Shown in pieces: positions 1-6,810 of a stretch of DNA of 14,949 nt. Under the pieces are notes generated by a model. The model made no database searches. It worked only from the letters and a program-made list of their open reading frames with translations, and was not told the DNA's origin. The stretch spans positions 1 through 14,949 of the forward strand of contig DNFL01000244.1 of assembly GCA_003486945.1 (NCBI GenBank), read 5' to 3'. Source of the stretch: Hyphomonas sp. GTDB taxonomy: Bacteria; Pseudomonadota; Alphaproteobacteria; Caulobacterales; Hyphomonadaceae. The translations under genes were made by a program, and so were the position numbers. Positions within the stretch are counted from its first letter, which is position 1. The number at the start of each line of letters is the position of its first letter.

Positions 1-381
1 CCGGCCGCGCAATGCGCCCCCCCCACCATCAGCGACATCCTCAGGGAACTCAAAAACCCCGGCCGCGACCCGCGCCCCGAATTCACCACCGCGACCTTCA
101 GGGAAGGCGTGGAAACCCTGGCCGATCTCAGGCCAGACATGATCCTGGAAGGCGTCGTCACCAACGTCGCCGCGTTCGGCGCGTTCGTCGACATCGGCGT
201 GCACCAGGATGGCCTGGTGCACATCTCGGAGCTGTCTGACACGTTCGTCAAAGATCCGTACACGGTCGTCAAGGCGGGTCAGATCGTGCGTGTGCGTGTC
301 AAGGAAGTTGATGCGGCCCGCAAGCGCATTGCACTCAGCATGAAAACCGAAGGTGCAGGCGACAGCCGCCGGCGCGCTTAA
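1..381 (+). CDS. tex: Tex-family transcription accessory protein, C-terminal end (5' partial)
   Basis: The open frame runs in from the left edge, so only the last 126 residues are visible. They match the C-terminus of Tex (YhgF), a cytoplasmic nucleic-acid-binding protein of about 750-800 residues linked to transcription and RNA metabolism. The segment [20 protein letters not shown], at about visible residues 9-28, is the family's conserved linker between the helix-hairpin-helix region and the S1 domain. The S1 RNA-binding domain follows at about 45-115, with the hallmark strings [20 protein letters not shown] and [13 protein letters not shown] at 109 is an internal codon, not the start. The stop TAA at 379-381 overlaps the stop of the convergent flippase gene. 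The tail after the S1 domain is short. Identity is clear from the motifs; nothing can be said about the N-terminal domains or promoter. Confidence 0.93.
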   Translation, partial: PAAQCAPPTISDILRELKNPGRDPRPEFTTATFREGVETLADLRPDMILEGVVTNVAAFGAFVDIGVHQDGLVHISELSDTFVKDPYTVVKAGQIVRVRVKEVDAARKRIALSMKTEGAGDSRRRA

Positions 382-1910
382 ACCGCAGCCTCTGCCGTCT
401 CCGTCGAACCGGCCTTCTGGCCGGAAGGCTTCAGCATGGCGATCGCGGTCATCGACCATTCGCGGTGGAAGATCAGCAGGTAGCCGGCATAGGCGAAGCC
501 ACCTGTTGCAATTTTCACAGAGAGACGAACCAGCGGGTCCCATCCGATCATCTGGATATCAACCAGCCAGACCGCGCCCGCCATCAGGACGGCTGCAACA
601 TAGGCTGGCAGCACGGCAAAGAAGAGCCCGCTCAGTTTCGTGCCCATATCGCGCAGCAACACTGGCACGGTCAGCAGCATACGGATCGCTTCGAGGAGAA
701 CGAGCGACAGGATCACCGCTTCGACAGAATACTTGGCGAGTATGTTCGCCAGAACGGTGATGATGGCAAAATCGAACAGGCAGTAGACAATCAGCAGGTT
801 GAACCGTTTCACCGCGATCATCGCTGCATTGCGGAAATAGGTCAGCGGCAGGAACAGGCCCGCAGCGCACAGGATCGCGAGGATGCCGCCGGATTGAGCG
901 TATTGCTTGTCAAGCGCCACCGCGACCAGGTCATGCGCCACCAGCGCCAGCCCTCCAAAGATCGGCACGCCGAGGAGCGCCGACATCTGCGACAGTCGGC
1001 GATAGATCAGGTCGCGGTCGATCGAGGCCTGATCCTTGTCAGACAGCAGCACGACCCAGAGCGTGCTGATCGGGGCGATGAAAGTGCCGTTGAGCACATC
1101 GACAAACCGGTTCGCAATCCGCAACAAGCCGACGGCTGCGGCGCCGAAGTTGAAAGCGATGATCAGGTCGATGGCGCGAAGATGGAATGAGCTGATCGAC
1201 TGGGCCGCAAAGATGCGCCCTGCATCCTTGAGGAAGCCGGCGGCAATCGGCAGCGAGAAATGGAAACTCGGCCACCAGCGCATCCGCAGCGCAAAGATCG
1301 CGGCCTGCACCGTCACCTGAGTGCCGCGCTGCGCGACAAGCGCCCATTCCGCATACGGACTGAACACGGTGATCAGCGCCGCCGTGCCGCCGGCCAACGC
1401 GCCGACGATCGACCGGATGGCGTTGCCGCGAAAATCGAAGTCGCGGATCAGCATTGCGTTTGGCGGGATCGAGAAGGGCACCGGCAGCAGCGTCAGCGCC
1501 AGCACCGGCATGACAAGCGACAGGCTGGGCTCATTGTTCACGCGCGCCAGCCAGCTGCCGAAGAAGGCGCAGATGACGATCACGACCAGCGTCACGGCCA
1601 TCGTGGCCCAGAAGACCGAGCTGGTCTCCACACGCGAATACAACCTGCGCTGCAGAGTTGCATCGAGGCAGGCGGAGCGCGCCTGCAGATTGAAGAAATC
1701 AACGAGGATGACGCCGAGCGCAAAGATGCCGAAGACAACCGCGCTCAGCTTGTAGGTGAGGAAAATGAACACCGCCAGCGTGATGCCGTTGGTGACGATA
1801 TTGTTCGCCAGATTCCAGATCATTGCCGAGCCGAAGACCTTCTCCAGCTTGCGCTCTGTGCCTTCCGGAACATTGTCCGGGGCCGGAAGATCGGTGCGGG
1901 TCGGGGTCAT
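378..1910 (-). CDS. Wzx-type polysaccharide flippase (MOP superfamily)
   Basis: This is a protein of about 510 residues made almost entirely of hydrophobic segments with short polar loops, as expected for a 12-14-helix MOP-superfamily oligosaccharide flippase of the Wzx/ExoT/HfsF type. Such proteins turn undecaprenyl-linked repeat units from the cytoplasmic to the periplasmic face of the inner membrane. Family-like stretches are the first helix with [17 protein letters not shown], the amphipathic [21 protein letters not shown] and [20 protein letters not shown]. The frame can be extended 12 residues to a TTG at 1946. I prefer the ATG at 1910 because TTG is rare and neither site has a strong Shine-Dalgarno sequence. 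It is the last gene of the ExoY-GH16-flippase run and starts 60 bp after the GH16 stop. Its stop overlaps the stop of tex. The substrate cannot be deduced. Family assignment is confident; flippase rather than another MOP role is inferred from the neighbours. Confidence 0.88.
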   Translation of the reverse strand: MTPTRTDLPAPDNVPEGTERKLEKVFGSAMIWNLANNIVTNGITLAVFIFLTYKLSAVVFGIFALGVILVDFFNLQARSACLDATLQRRLYSRVETSSVFWATMAVTLVVIVICAFFGSWLARVNNEPSLSLVMPVLALTLLPVPFSIPPNAMLIRDFDFRGNAIRSIVGALAGGTAALITVFSPYAEWALVAQRGTQVTVQAAIFALRMRWWPSFHFSLPIAAGFLKDAGRIFAAQSISSFHLRAIDLIIAFNFGAAAVGLLRIANRFVDVLNGTFIAPISTLWVVLLSDKDQASIDRDLIYRRLSQMSALLGVPIFGGLALVAHDLVAVALDKQYAQSGGILAILCAAGLFLPLTYFRNAAMIAVKRFNLLIVYCLFDFAIITVLANILAKYSVEAVILSLVLLEAIRMLLTVPVLLRDMGTKLSGLFFAVLPAYVAAVLMAGAVWLVDIQMIGWDPLVRLSVKIATGGFAYAGYLLIFHREWSMTAIAMLKPSGQKAGSTETAEAAV

Positions 1911-1970
1911 TGGCTCGCTGTAGGGCGCGCCGCCATCGGCTGGCAAGAGGCGCAGCTGTTCGCGGCCCCG

Positions 1971-2843
1971 CTAGTTACGGAAATTGCGCGGGTCGTAGCT
2001 GTCGGAACATTGCTCCGCCCGGTCGCCGGCCGCCTGATAGCTGAGGCAGTAGAACCGTGCCCGGGCGCCGTTCCGGAATGTCGGCTCCCCGTGCCAGTCA
2101 TACTGTTCGGGCGTACCGCTCCAGAGGTGAACAATGAGCCGGCCCGGCGCTTTCGGAATGGGCATGTCGGCAGGCGTTGCGGTGTGCACCAGCCGGTCGT
2201 CGACATACCAGCGGATCGCGCCCGGCTCCCACTCGAAGGCATAGAGATGCACCTCCTTGCTCGCATCGAACCCGAGCGGAATGTAGATGCCGCCATGTTC
2301 CCGCCCATTGGTGAAATAGTTGGCGTGCAGCCGGGTGAGATCCTTGCCGAGGAATTCAATGTCGATTTCGTCATGTGGATCGCCAAATTGGCCGTGGGTG
2401 TGGGTGAACATTGCAGACACCGTGCCGGACCCTGGCGCCGCGCGCATGACAACTTCATATCGGCCGTAATGGTAAAAGCCCCGTCTCTGGTACTCCGCGC
2501 CGGCGATTTTCTTGTCGGCAACCTTGCGGCGCCGCACTTCCAGTTCCAGCCGGTCCTTCTTGAAGTGGATCAGGATCGCTTGCCAGGCCGGGTGGCCGGA
2601 ATTGGGATAGTGGAAGTTGGACTTGTACCAGTTCTCTTCGTCATGCTTCTTGCCGAAATGATGCACGAAGGAGGGCTCAACGCTCCGGTTTGTGTGCATC
2701 GGCGGAATGGACGCAAGTCTCGGCTCCGGGGGAGGCGGCGGCGTCATCAGGGCGGCAAGCAGGGCCAGTATTGCGGCAGAGAGCAGCGCGAACAGGCCCG
2801 CCCTCCATACCGATACCGTACTGGCCCGTCCTGAACCGATCAT
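1971..2843 (-). CDS. GH16 family endo-glycanase (ExoK/lichenase-like), membrane-anchored or secreted
   Basis: The 290-residue protein carries the GH16 catalytic signature DEIDIEF at residues 158-164. By family knowledge E159 is the nucleophile, D161 the assisting acid and E163 the acid/base. Flanking GH16 landmarks are GRYEVVMRAAPGSGTVSAMF (127-146), the YAFEWEPGAIRWYVDDRLV strand (201-219) and the C-terminal LIVHLWSGTPEQYDW. An N-terminal hydrophobic segment (about 13-33) with a basic residue before it and a run of five prolines after it suggests a signal anchor or an uncleaved signal peptide with a linker, placing the enzyme in the periplasm or outside. The fold is used by ExoK/ExsH of rhizobia to cut succinoglycan. 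Here it lies between the initiating transferase and the flippase, so trimming of the locus's own polymer is a reasonable inference. The ATG at 2843 has GAGG seven bases upstream (2851-2854), and that site is inside an inverted repeat. Confidence 0.9.
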   Translation of the reverse strand: MIGSGRASTVSVWRAGLFALLSAAILALLAALMTPPPPPEPRLASIPPMHTNRSVEPSFVHHFGKKHDEENWYKSNFHYPNSGHPAWQAILIHFKKDRLELEVRRRKVADKKIAGAEYQRRGFYHYGRYEVVMRAAPGSGTVSAMFTHTHGQFGDPHDEIDIEFLGKDLTRLHANYFTNGREHGGIYIPLGFDASKEVHLYAFEWEPGAIRWYVDDRLVHTATPADMPIPKAPGRLIVHLWSGTPEQYDWHGEPTFRNGARARFYCLSYQAAGDRAEQCSDSYDPRNFRN

Positions 2844-2849
2844 GTTGCA

Positions 2850-2909
2850 GCCTCAGCAGGCAGGGCCGCGCGTCGCAGCGGCCCGGAGGTATCGACAGGT
2901 GGCTGAGGC
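2850..2909 (-). promoter_or_regulatory. Nested stem-loop covering the GH16 ribosome-binding site
   Basis: In the 81-bp gap before the GH16 gene an 8-bp perfect inverted repeat (GCCTCAGC 2850-2857, GCTGAGGC 2902-2909) encloses a second perfect 7-bp repeat (GGGCCGC 2863-2869, GCGGCCC 2878-2884; 8-nt loop). Read as minus-strand mRNA, the outer stem contains the GAGG Shine-Dalgarno of the GH16 ATG, so folding would hide it. There is no T-run, so this is not a classical terminator. A translational brake or an RNA-processing/stability element is inferred. Confidence 0.5.
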
Positions 2910-2924
2910 AGGCCGCCGGCCAGC

Positions 2925-3620
2925 CTACTTGGCGCCGACCGAGAACAGCACTGCCGGCACGGTTTTCAGCATGATGCCGATATCGCCCCAGAAGGTGCGC
3001 GACTGGACATAGCGTTTGTCGAGTTCGATGCGCTCGGAATAGGTGGTGTTGCTGCGGCCGCTGATCTGCCACAGGCCGGTCAGGCCAGGGCGGACGCTGC
3101 AATAGTGGACGAAGTCTTCGCCATACTTGGAGCGCTCATACAGTGGGATCGGGCGCGGGCCGACGATCGACATGTCGCCGCGGATGATGTTCAGCAGCTG
3201 CGGCAACTCGTCGATCGAGGTGGCGCGGATGAACTTGCCCAGCGGCGTGATGCGCGGATCGTCGGTCAGTTTCTGGGTAAGGTCCCACTCGCGCTTCGCT
3301 TCCGGGTCGGCATCGAGCACGGCCTGCAGCTTCTCGGCGGCGTTCGGAACCATCGAGCGCAGCTTGAAGCATTCGAAGGTTTCACCGTGGAAACCCCAGC
3401 GCGGCTGGGAATACAGTGCAGGTTTGCCGTCCTGCAGCCGGATTGCCAGGCCGATGATCAGCAACAGCGGCGAAACGAACACGAGAGCGATCGAGGCGAC
3501 CACGATGTCGAACAGCCGCTTCGGGCTGAAGTCGCCGCCATTCGGCGAGCTTTCGTAGTCACCGCTTTCATACGAGCTGTCATCCAGACCACTCGTCTGA
3601 TCGCCAATCCGGAATTCCAT
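2925..3620 (-). CDS. ExoY-like initiating sugar-1-phosphate transferase (bacterial sugar transferase family)
   Basis: This 231-residue protein belongs to the monotopic phosphoglycosyl transferases (PF02397 type). They move a sugar-1-phosphate from a UDP-sugar to undecaprenyl phosphate, the first step of a lipid-linked polysaccharide repeat. The order of elements is complete: KRLFDIVVASIALVFVSPLL (34-53) re-entrant membrane helix, FECFKLRSM (82-90), IDELPQLLNIIRGDMSIVGP (136-155) with the catalytic Asp-Glu pair D137/E138, and RPGLTGLWQISGRS (177-190). The acidic N-terminal 33 residues are variable. It lacks the large N-terminal membrane domain of WbaP/HfsE types, so it is the short ExoY/PssY form. 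The ATG at 3620 has AGGGGA (3627-3632) six bases upstream, a good ribosome-binding site. It leads the ExoY-GH16-flippase run, 81 bp before the GH16 ATG. The sugar (galactose or glucose) cannot be read from sequence. Confidence 0.93.
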   Translation of the reverse strand: MEFRIGDQTSGLDDSSYESGDYESSPNGGDFSPKRLFDIVVASIALVFVSPLLLIIGLAIRLQDGKPALYSQPRWGFHGETFECFKLRSMVPNAAEKLQAVLDADPEAKREWDLTQKLTDDPRITPLGKFIRATSIDELPQLLNIIRGDMSIVGPRPIPLYERSKYGEDFVHYCSVRPGLTGLWQISGRSNTTYSERIELDKRYVQSRTFWGDIGIMLKTVPAVLFSVGAK

Positions 3621-3731
3621 GAAACATCCCCTACAAGTCTACGGGCCTTGAGCAGGATCGGCTTGTTTGCAGCGCCCCCACGGCGTCTGCGGCTAAGCCG
3701 CTCCCTTATCCTGCACTTGGCGTCTGCAATC

Positions 3732-3760
3732 TCTATACCACTGCTGCGCCCGCGAATTAA
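3732..3760 (-). promoter_or_regulatory. Possible sigma-70-like promoter for the ExoY-like gene
   Basis: On the minus strand a TATAGA box (rc of 3732-3737) is preceded at 17 bp by TTAATT (rc of 3755-3760). The -10 matches well and the -35 only in part. Transcription would begin near 3725, giving a leader of about 105 nt that takes in the paired segments at 3652-3714. This is inference from spacing and position alone. Confidence 0.3.
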
Positions 3761-3919
3761 GCGGAAATTCAGAAATTCTCCCGTTGGGGGAAGTATTCGT
3801 TAAATATTGCGGCACCGTAGTGATTGCAGTGCCAGACGAGTGTGCAGGTGCGGGATTCTGGCGGCGGCGGGACGCCGTGTCGCAGCATCTCCGGCGCGAA
3901 TCTGATCCGGTTTGCGATC

Positions 3920-3953
3920 AAAAAAAGAGCGCCGCGATCCGGTCGCGGCGCTC
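3920..3953 (-). terminator. Strong intrinsic terminator after the export lipoprotein gene
   Basis: GAGCGCCGCGA (3927-3937) and TCGCGGCGCTC (3943-3953) form a perfect 11-bp GC-rich stem with a 5-nt loop. On the minus strand the stem is followed at once by seven Ts (As at 3920-3926). It sits 27 bp past the stop of the export gene, which is also on the minus strand, so it should end that transcript and separate it from the ExoY-like gene. Confidence 0.9.
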
Positions 3954-3979
3954 AAATGTGTGTGATCGGAAAATTCTGA

Positions 3980-4573
3980 TCAGAAGATGCGCTCACCGAT
4001 CCGCAGCGTGTCGCCCGGCTTAACCACCGTGTTCGGTGTCAGGTCGAAAGCGATCTCGCGATCAGAATCGATGCTCTTGATGTAAACGATGCGTTTGTTG
4101 GCGCGGTAGGTAAAACCACCGGCCGCCGCCACCGCGTTCTGCACCGTCAGGCCATTGGTATAGGGATAGGTGCCGGGCATGCCGACTTCACCAAGGATAT
4201 AGAAGGGGCGGTAGTTGATCACCTCGGCGCTGACGCGCGGGTTGAGAATGTAACCATCGGCGAGTTTCTCAGCGATGATCTTCTCGAGCTCGGCAGTGCT
4301 CTTGCCCTGTGCCTGCACCTGGCCGATCAGCGGCAGCGAGATCGAGCCCGTGCCGTCGACTTCGAATTCGCCGGAAAGGTCGGCGTGGCCAAAGACGGTC
4401 ACGCGCAGCTTGTCGCTCGAGCCAAGCGCATACGCTGTGGAAGCCTGGGTCATGGCGGCAGGCGAACTGTTGTCGCGGGCCGAGGCCGGTTGTGTTGCGC
4501 CGGTGGTGCCGCAGGCGGCGAGCAGCAGGGCAAATACTGCAGCCAGAAGGGTGAGGGGGCGGAAGGCAGACAT
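3980..4573 (-). CDS. Short Wza-type polysaccharide export lipoprotein (Poly_export + SLBB)
   Basis: From the chosen ATG at 4573 the protein has 197 residues. A lipoprotein signal ends in LLLAAC, with the lipid-carrying Cys at 21, followed by a Ser/Ala-rich linker. Next come a Poly_export domain (about 48-124, from YALGSSDKLRVTVFGH to VSAEVINYRPF) and one SLBB repeat (about 125-166, YILGEVGMPGTYPYTNG). Wza-family proteins form the outer-membrane channel for capsule or exopolysaccharide. The frame is open to an ATG at 4660, but that start would put 29 polar residues before the signal peptide and overlap the phosphatase gene. The start at 4573 has GGGAG 12 bases upstream, a longish spacing. E. 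coli Wza has about 380 residues; this is the short form with one SLBB and no obvious C-terminal barrel helix, a type seen in alphaproteobacteria. Outer-membrane role is inferred from family. Confidence 0.9.
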   Translation of the reverse strand: MSAFRPLTLLAAVFALLLAACGTTGATQPASARDNSSPAAMTQASTAYALGSSDKLRVTVFGHADLSGEFEVDGTGSISLPLIGQVQAQGKSTAELEKIIAEKLADGYILNPRVSAEVINYRPFYILGEVGMPGTYPYTNGLTVQNAVAAAGGFTYRANKRIVYIKSIDSDREIAFDLTPNTVVKPGDTLRIGERIF

Positions 4574-4605
4574 GGCTTCAGTTAACTCCCAGGGTGTCGT
4601 TGCAT

Positions 4606-4623
4606 CAGCGCCAGCAGGCGCTG
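4606..4623 (-). promoter_or_regulatory. Small hairpin between the phosphatase and export genes
   Basis: CAGCGCC (4606-4612) and GGCGCTG (4617-4623) form a perfect 7-bp stem with a 4-nt loop, in the 64-bp gap after the phosphatase stop and before the preferred start of the export gene. No T-run follows on either strand, so I do not call it a terminator. An mRNA processing or stability element is possible. Confidence 0.35.
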
Positions 4624-4637
4624 GCATCTTAAATGAC

Positions 4638-5591
4638 TCACGTGCTGAGGAAAGCAACATCCGTGCCGGTAAGGCGCGCCGCTGTCAGCTTGCCTGTCAG
4701 GAACGCGCCGGTGTCGAGCCCCAGCCGACGATGGTCGTAATGCACCGTATCCATCGGCGTGTGACCGTGAACAACCATCTGCGGAAAGTCTTGCGGATCG
4801 TCGAGAAATTCTTCCCGGATCCACAACATGTCGCGCATCGATTGCTGGTCCAGCGCCACGCCGGGGCGAACGCCCGCGTGAACGAACAGGTAGTCCCCGG
4901 CCACATGGTAGGGCTGCAGGTTCTGGAAGAAGGCGAGGTGCTCGGCCGGCAGCCGGACGCGGAACTCGTTCCACACCTTCGTCCACGCATTGCGAGCAGC
5001 CGCCATCTCGGTATGCGAGTTCAGGCTTGCCCGCTGGTTCGGCGGGGCCAGGCCATAGGAGTAAAGCGTTTCGGCGCCGCCATAGCGCGCCCATTGGCTG
5101 CCGAACGTGGCTTCCTGATAGAAGCGCAGCAGCGCCTCTTCATGATTGCCCATCAGGAAAACCGGATCGAACTGGTCGACTGCGCCGCTGGTGAAGAAGT
5201 TGATGACGTCCTTCGACTGCAGGCCGCGGTCAATGTAATCACCCAGGAAGATGATCTGCGGCTTAACGCCTTCGGGCAGGGACTGCGCGTCTTCCTCGAT
5301 CATCTGCGTCAGCCGCTCCAGCAGGTCGCGGCGGCCATGGATGTCACCGATGGCGTAGAGGCAGAGCCCGTCCGGCGCTGAAATGATGCGGCGTGCGTTG
5401 GGCGCGAACGTCTGCGGTGCCACGTCCATGACATCCGCGTCGTCCGCACCACGCCCGAAACCCCGGCCGATCCGGCGGCGCAAAGCCTGCGCAGTACGGC
5501 CGAAGAAGTTCAGCCGTTCCTGATCAGACTTTGAGGATCTGTCGCCATTTTTGGGCATATTACGCGTCCCGTCACTCCTCATATTAAGCAT
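4638..5591 (-). CDS. PPP-family metallophosphatase (bacterial Ser/Thr phosphatase-like)
   Basis: The protein has about 317 residues and the full set of PPP-type dimetal phosphatase motifs. Counted from the ATG at 5591, these are GDIHG (82-86), GDYIDRG (117-123), GNHE (148-151), VHAG (237-240), HGHT (275-278) and a late DTGA that often closes the metal site. These ligate two Mn/Fe-type metals and hydrolyse phosphoesters. Bacterial members include PrpA-like Ser/Thr phosphatases and ApaH-like enzymes. No signal peptide is visible; the N-terminal 75 residues are polar and basic, so it is probably cytoplasmic. The start is uncertain: ATGs at 5591, 5582 and 5558 are in frame and a TTG lies at 5609. 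The 5558 start has GGGAC about 8 bases upstream. It lies 34 bp after the GT2 stop and 64 bp before the export gene, in a likely three-gene operon. A role in polysaccharide control is inferred from position; the substrate is unknown. Confidence 0.88.
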   Translation of the reverse strand: MLNMRSDGTRNMPKNGDRSSKSDQERLNFFGRTAQALRRRIGRGFGRGADDADVMDVAPQTFAPNARRIISAPDGLCLYAIGDIHGRRDLLERLTQMIEEDAQSLPEGVKPQIIFLGDYIDRGLQSKDVINFFTSGAVDQFDPVFLMGNHEEALLRFYQEATFGSQWARYGGAETLYSYGLAPPNQRASLNSHTEMAAARNAWTKVWNEFRVRLPAEHLAFFQNLQPYHVAGDYLFVHAGVRPGVALDQQSMRDMLWIREEFLDDPQDFPQMVVHGHTPMDTVHYDHRRLGLDTGAFLTGKLTAARLTGTDVAFLST

Positions 5592-5625
5592 TTCCAGCCC
5601 GAAAACCAAGAATTCAGCCGCCTGT

Positions 5626-6660
5626 TTACTGTCCAGAGGGCGCGATTGTCTCTTTCAGGAAACCAACTGCCCAGCTCATGTGCATGGTTCCTGCAGCAAT
5701 CCCTGCGAAAAGACCGCAGGCAGACCGATGTTTAAGGGCCACCATCACCGACGCTGCAAGGAGGATGCCGGTATATCCCAGCGGGAGAATAATCGCCGGC
5801 CAGAACACCAGTGAGGCGAGCAGCCCGAACAGGCTGCCCAGCATGGCGAGGATCGGCACGGTCTGCCGGATCTTCAGGCGCGAGCCGTGCTTGCGCACAT
5901 TCTTCGCCCGCCCGCGGCCATAGCCGGCATACTGTTTCCAGAGGCGGGTGACGCTGCCGCGCGGGATATACTGGATGCGGATCCCGGCATCGAGGTAAAC
6001 GAGCCCCCCCACCTTGCCGAGGCGCACGTCATACTCGGCGTCTTCATTGTGGGAGAAGCTCTCGTCATAGCCGCCGATGCGGCGATACCAGCCGAGGTCA
6101 AAGCCCGCATGGTGGCCGTGATCCACCCAGCCGGAGGTTTTTCCGCCCCGGTGTGCCGCGCCGCCGGAACCGAGCGGGGTGTCGACGATCCAGGCATTGC
6201 CCTTCTCGAAACAGGTCTCGCCCACCGCATCCATCGGGATCACCAGCGATGCCGCCCCCTGCGCCGCCAGCGACCGGGCGACGTCCAGGATGAAGTTTTC
6301 GGGGTAAATGGAATGTGCATCGCACCGCACCAGGATGCGCGCGTCAGCGCCGGCGTGCTCCGCCGCCGCCAGGTTCAGCGCCGCTGCTTGCAGCTTCTTC
6401 GGATTGTGAAGCACGCGAAGGTTCGGAAACTCCGCCTTCAGCCCCTCAACGATGTTAACCGTATCATCGGTGCTGCCGCCGTCTGCCACCGTCAGCGGCA
6501 CCCGGCGCAGCTCCGGCGAGCCCGCCATCAGCGATCGGATACATGTCTCGATATGGCGCGCTTCGTTCAGCGCCGGGATCACTGCGAGGATCATCCCGGG
6601 CTCAACCTCGGCGCGAGGCGCGGTTTCGAGGGGTTTGTCGGCGTTAATCATGTCGGGCAT
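5626..6660 (-). CDS. ExoA-like GT2 glycosyltransferase with C-terminal membrane helices
   Basis: The 344-residue protein starts with a GT-A fold of glycosyltransferase family 2: MILAVIPALNEA (23-34), VADGGSTDDT (58-67) for nucleotide-sugar binding, VRCDAHSIYP (111-120) carrying the DxD-like metal site, and NEDAEYD (205-211) with the likely catalytic Asp/Glu. After about residue 265 come two to three hydrophobic segments (about 268-288, 290-309, 313-335) that anchor it in the inner membrane. Length, the NPKKLQAAALN stretch (86-96) and the RCDAH motif recall ExoA, the beta-1,3-glucosyltransferase of succinoglycan synthesis. It should therefore add a sugar to an undecaprenyl-linked intermediate, but linkage and sugar cannot be read off. 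The ATG at 6660 has GGAG about 12 bases upstream. It is the first gene of the minus-strand locus, divergent from the ABM gene across 150 bp. Confidence 0.9.
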   Translation of the reverse strand: MPDMINADKPLETAPRAEVEPGMILAVIPALNEARHIETCIRSLMAGSPELRRVPLTVADGGSTDDTVNIVEGLKAEFPNLRVLHNPKKLQAAALNLAAAEHAGADARILVRCDAHSIYPENFILDVARSLAAQGAASLVIPMDAVGETCFEKGNAWIVDTPLGSGGAAHRGGKTSGWVDHGHHAGFDLGWYRRIGGYDESFSHNEDAEYDVRLGKVGGLVYLDAGIRIQYIPRGSVTRLWKQYAGYGRGRAKNVRKHGSRLKIRQTVPILAMLGSLFGLLASLVFWPAIILPLGYTGILLAASVMVALKHRSACGLFAGIAAGTMHMSWAVGFLKETIAPSGQ

Positions 6661-6752
6661 CTGCTAGCGGACTCCGGGTCTCGCCCCAAGTCAGCAAGTC
6701 CTGTTCCAGAACGGGAGCGAGCTTTCCCCCGGCGTTAACCTCGCGGATGGGC

Positions 6753-6780
6753 TTGCCGGGCCCCGCGGACAACATATTGT
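6753..6780 (+). promoter_or_regulatory. Possible promoter for the ABM/acyl-CoA dehydrogenase operon
   Basis: In the 150-bp divergent region, TTGCCG (6753-6758) and TATTGT (6775-6780) are separated by 16 bp and lie 31 bp before the start at 6811. The -35 fits alphaproteobacterial housekeeping promoters fairly well and the -10 only loosely. A promoter for the divergent GT2 gene must also lie here but no clear boxes were found for it. Confidence 0.35.
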
Positions 6781-6810
6781 GAATCGAGAAAAAGCTCCCG
6801 GGAGGAAAAC

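Larger units (their letters stand above)
3621..3979. other. Intergenic promoter/leader region splitting the polysaccharide locus
   Basis: This 359-bp stretch has no convincing gene. Both flanking genes are on the minus strand. Next to the export gene it holds a strong minus-strand terminator (3920-3953). Its middle is AT-richer than the surroundings (about 3750-3815), fitting a promoter for the ExoY-like gene. The leader side (3652-3729) has several short complementary segments: GCAGGAT 3652-3658 with ATCCTGC 3708-3714, TTGCAG 3667-3672 with CTGCAA 3724-3729, and a small hairpin 3689-3701. It also carries a 9-bp direct repeat GGCGTCTGC at 3682-3690 and 3719-3727. A short plus-strand frame at 3784-4023 shows no family features and runs into the export gene, so I treat it as chance. 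Confidence 0.6.

Noticed and set aside
1260..2834. Long plus-strand open frame (524 codons) opposite the flippase and GH16 genes
   Set aside because: It spans two well-supported minus-strand genes, is rich in Arg, His and Gln, and has no family motif. It is a by-product of high GC content.
3784..4023. Small plus-strand gene in the 3.6-4.0 kb intergenic region
   Set aside because: It runs through the minus-strand terminator into the export gene, and the translation has no recognisable feature.
4574..4660. Longer N-terminus for the export lipoprotein (ATG at 4660)
   Set aside because: It would bury the lipoprotein signal 29 residues inside the protein and overlap the phosphatase gene; the ATG at 4573 gives a normal lipobox at Cys21.
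6734..6740. Possible CtrA half-site (GTTAACC) in the divergent promoter region
   Set aside because: The second TTAA at the proper 7-bp spacing is absent, so a full CtrA site is not supported.
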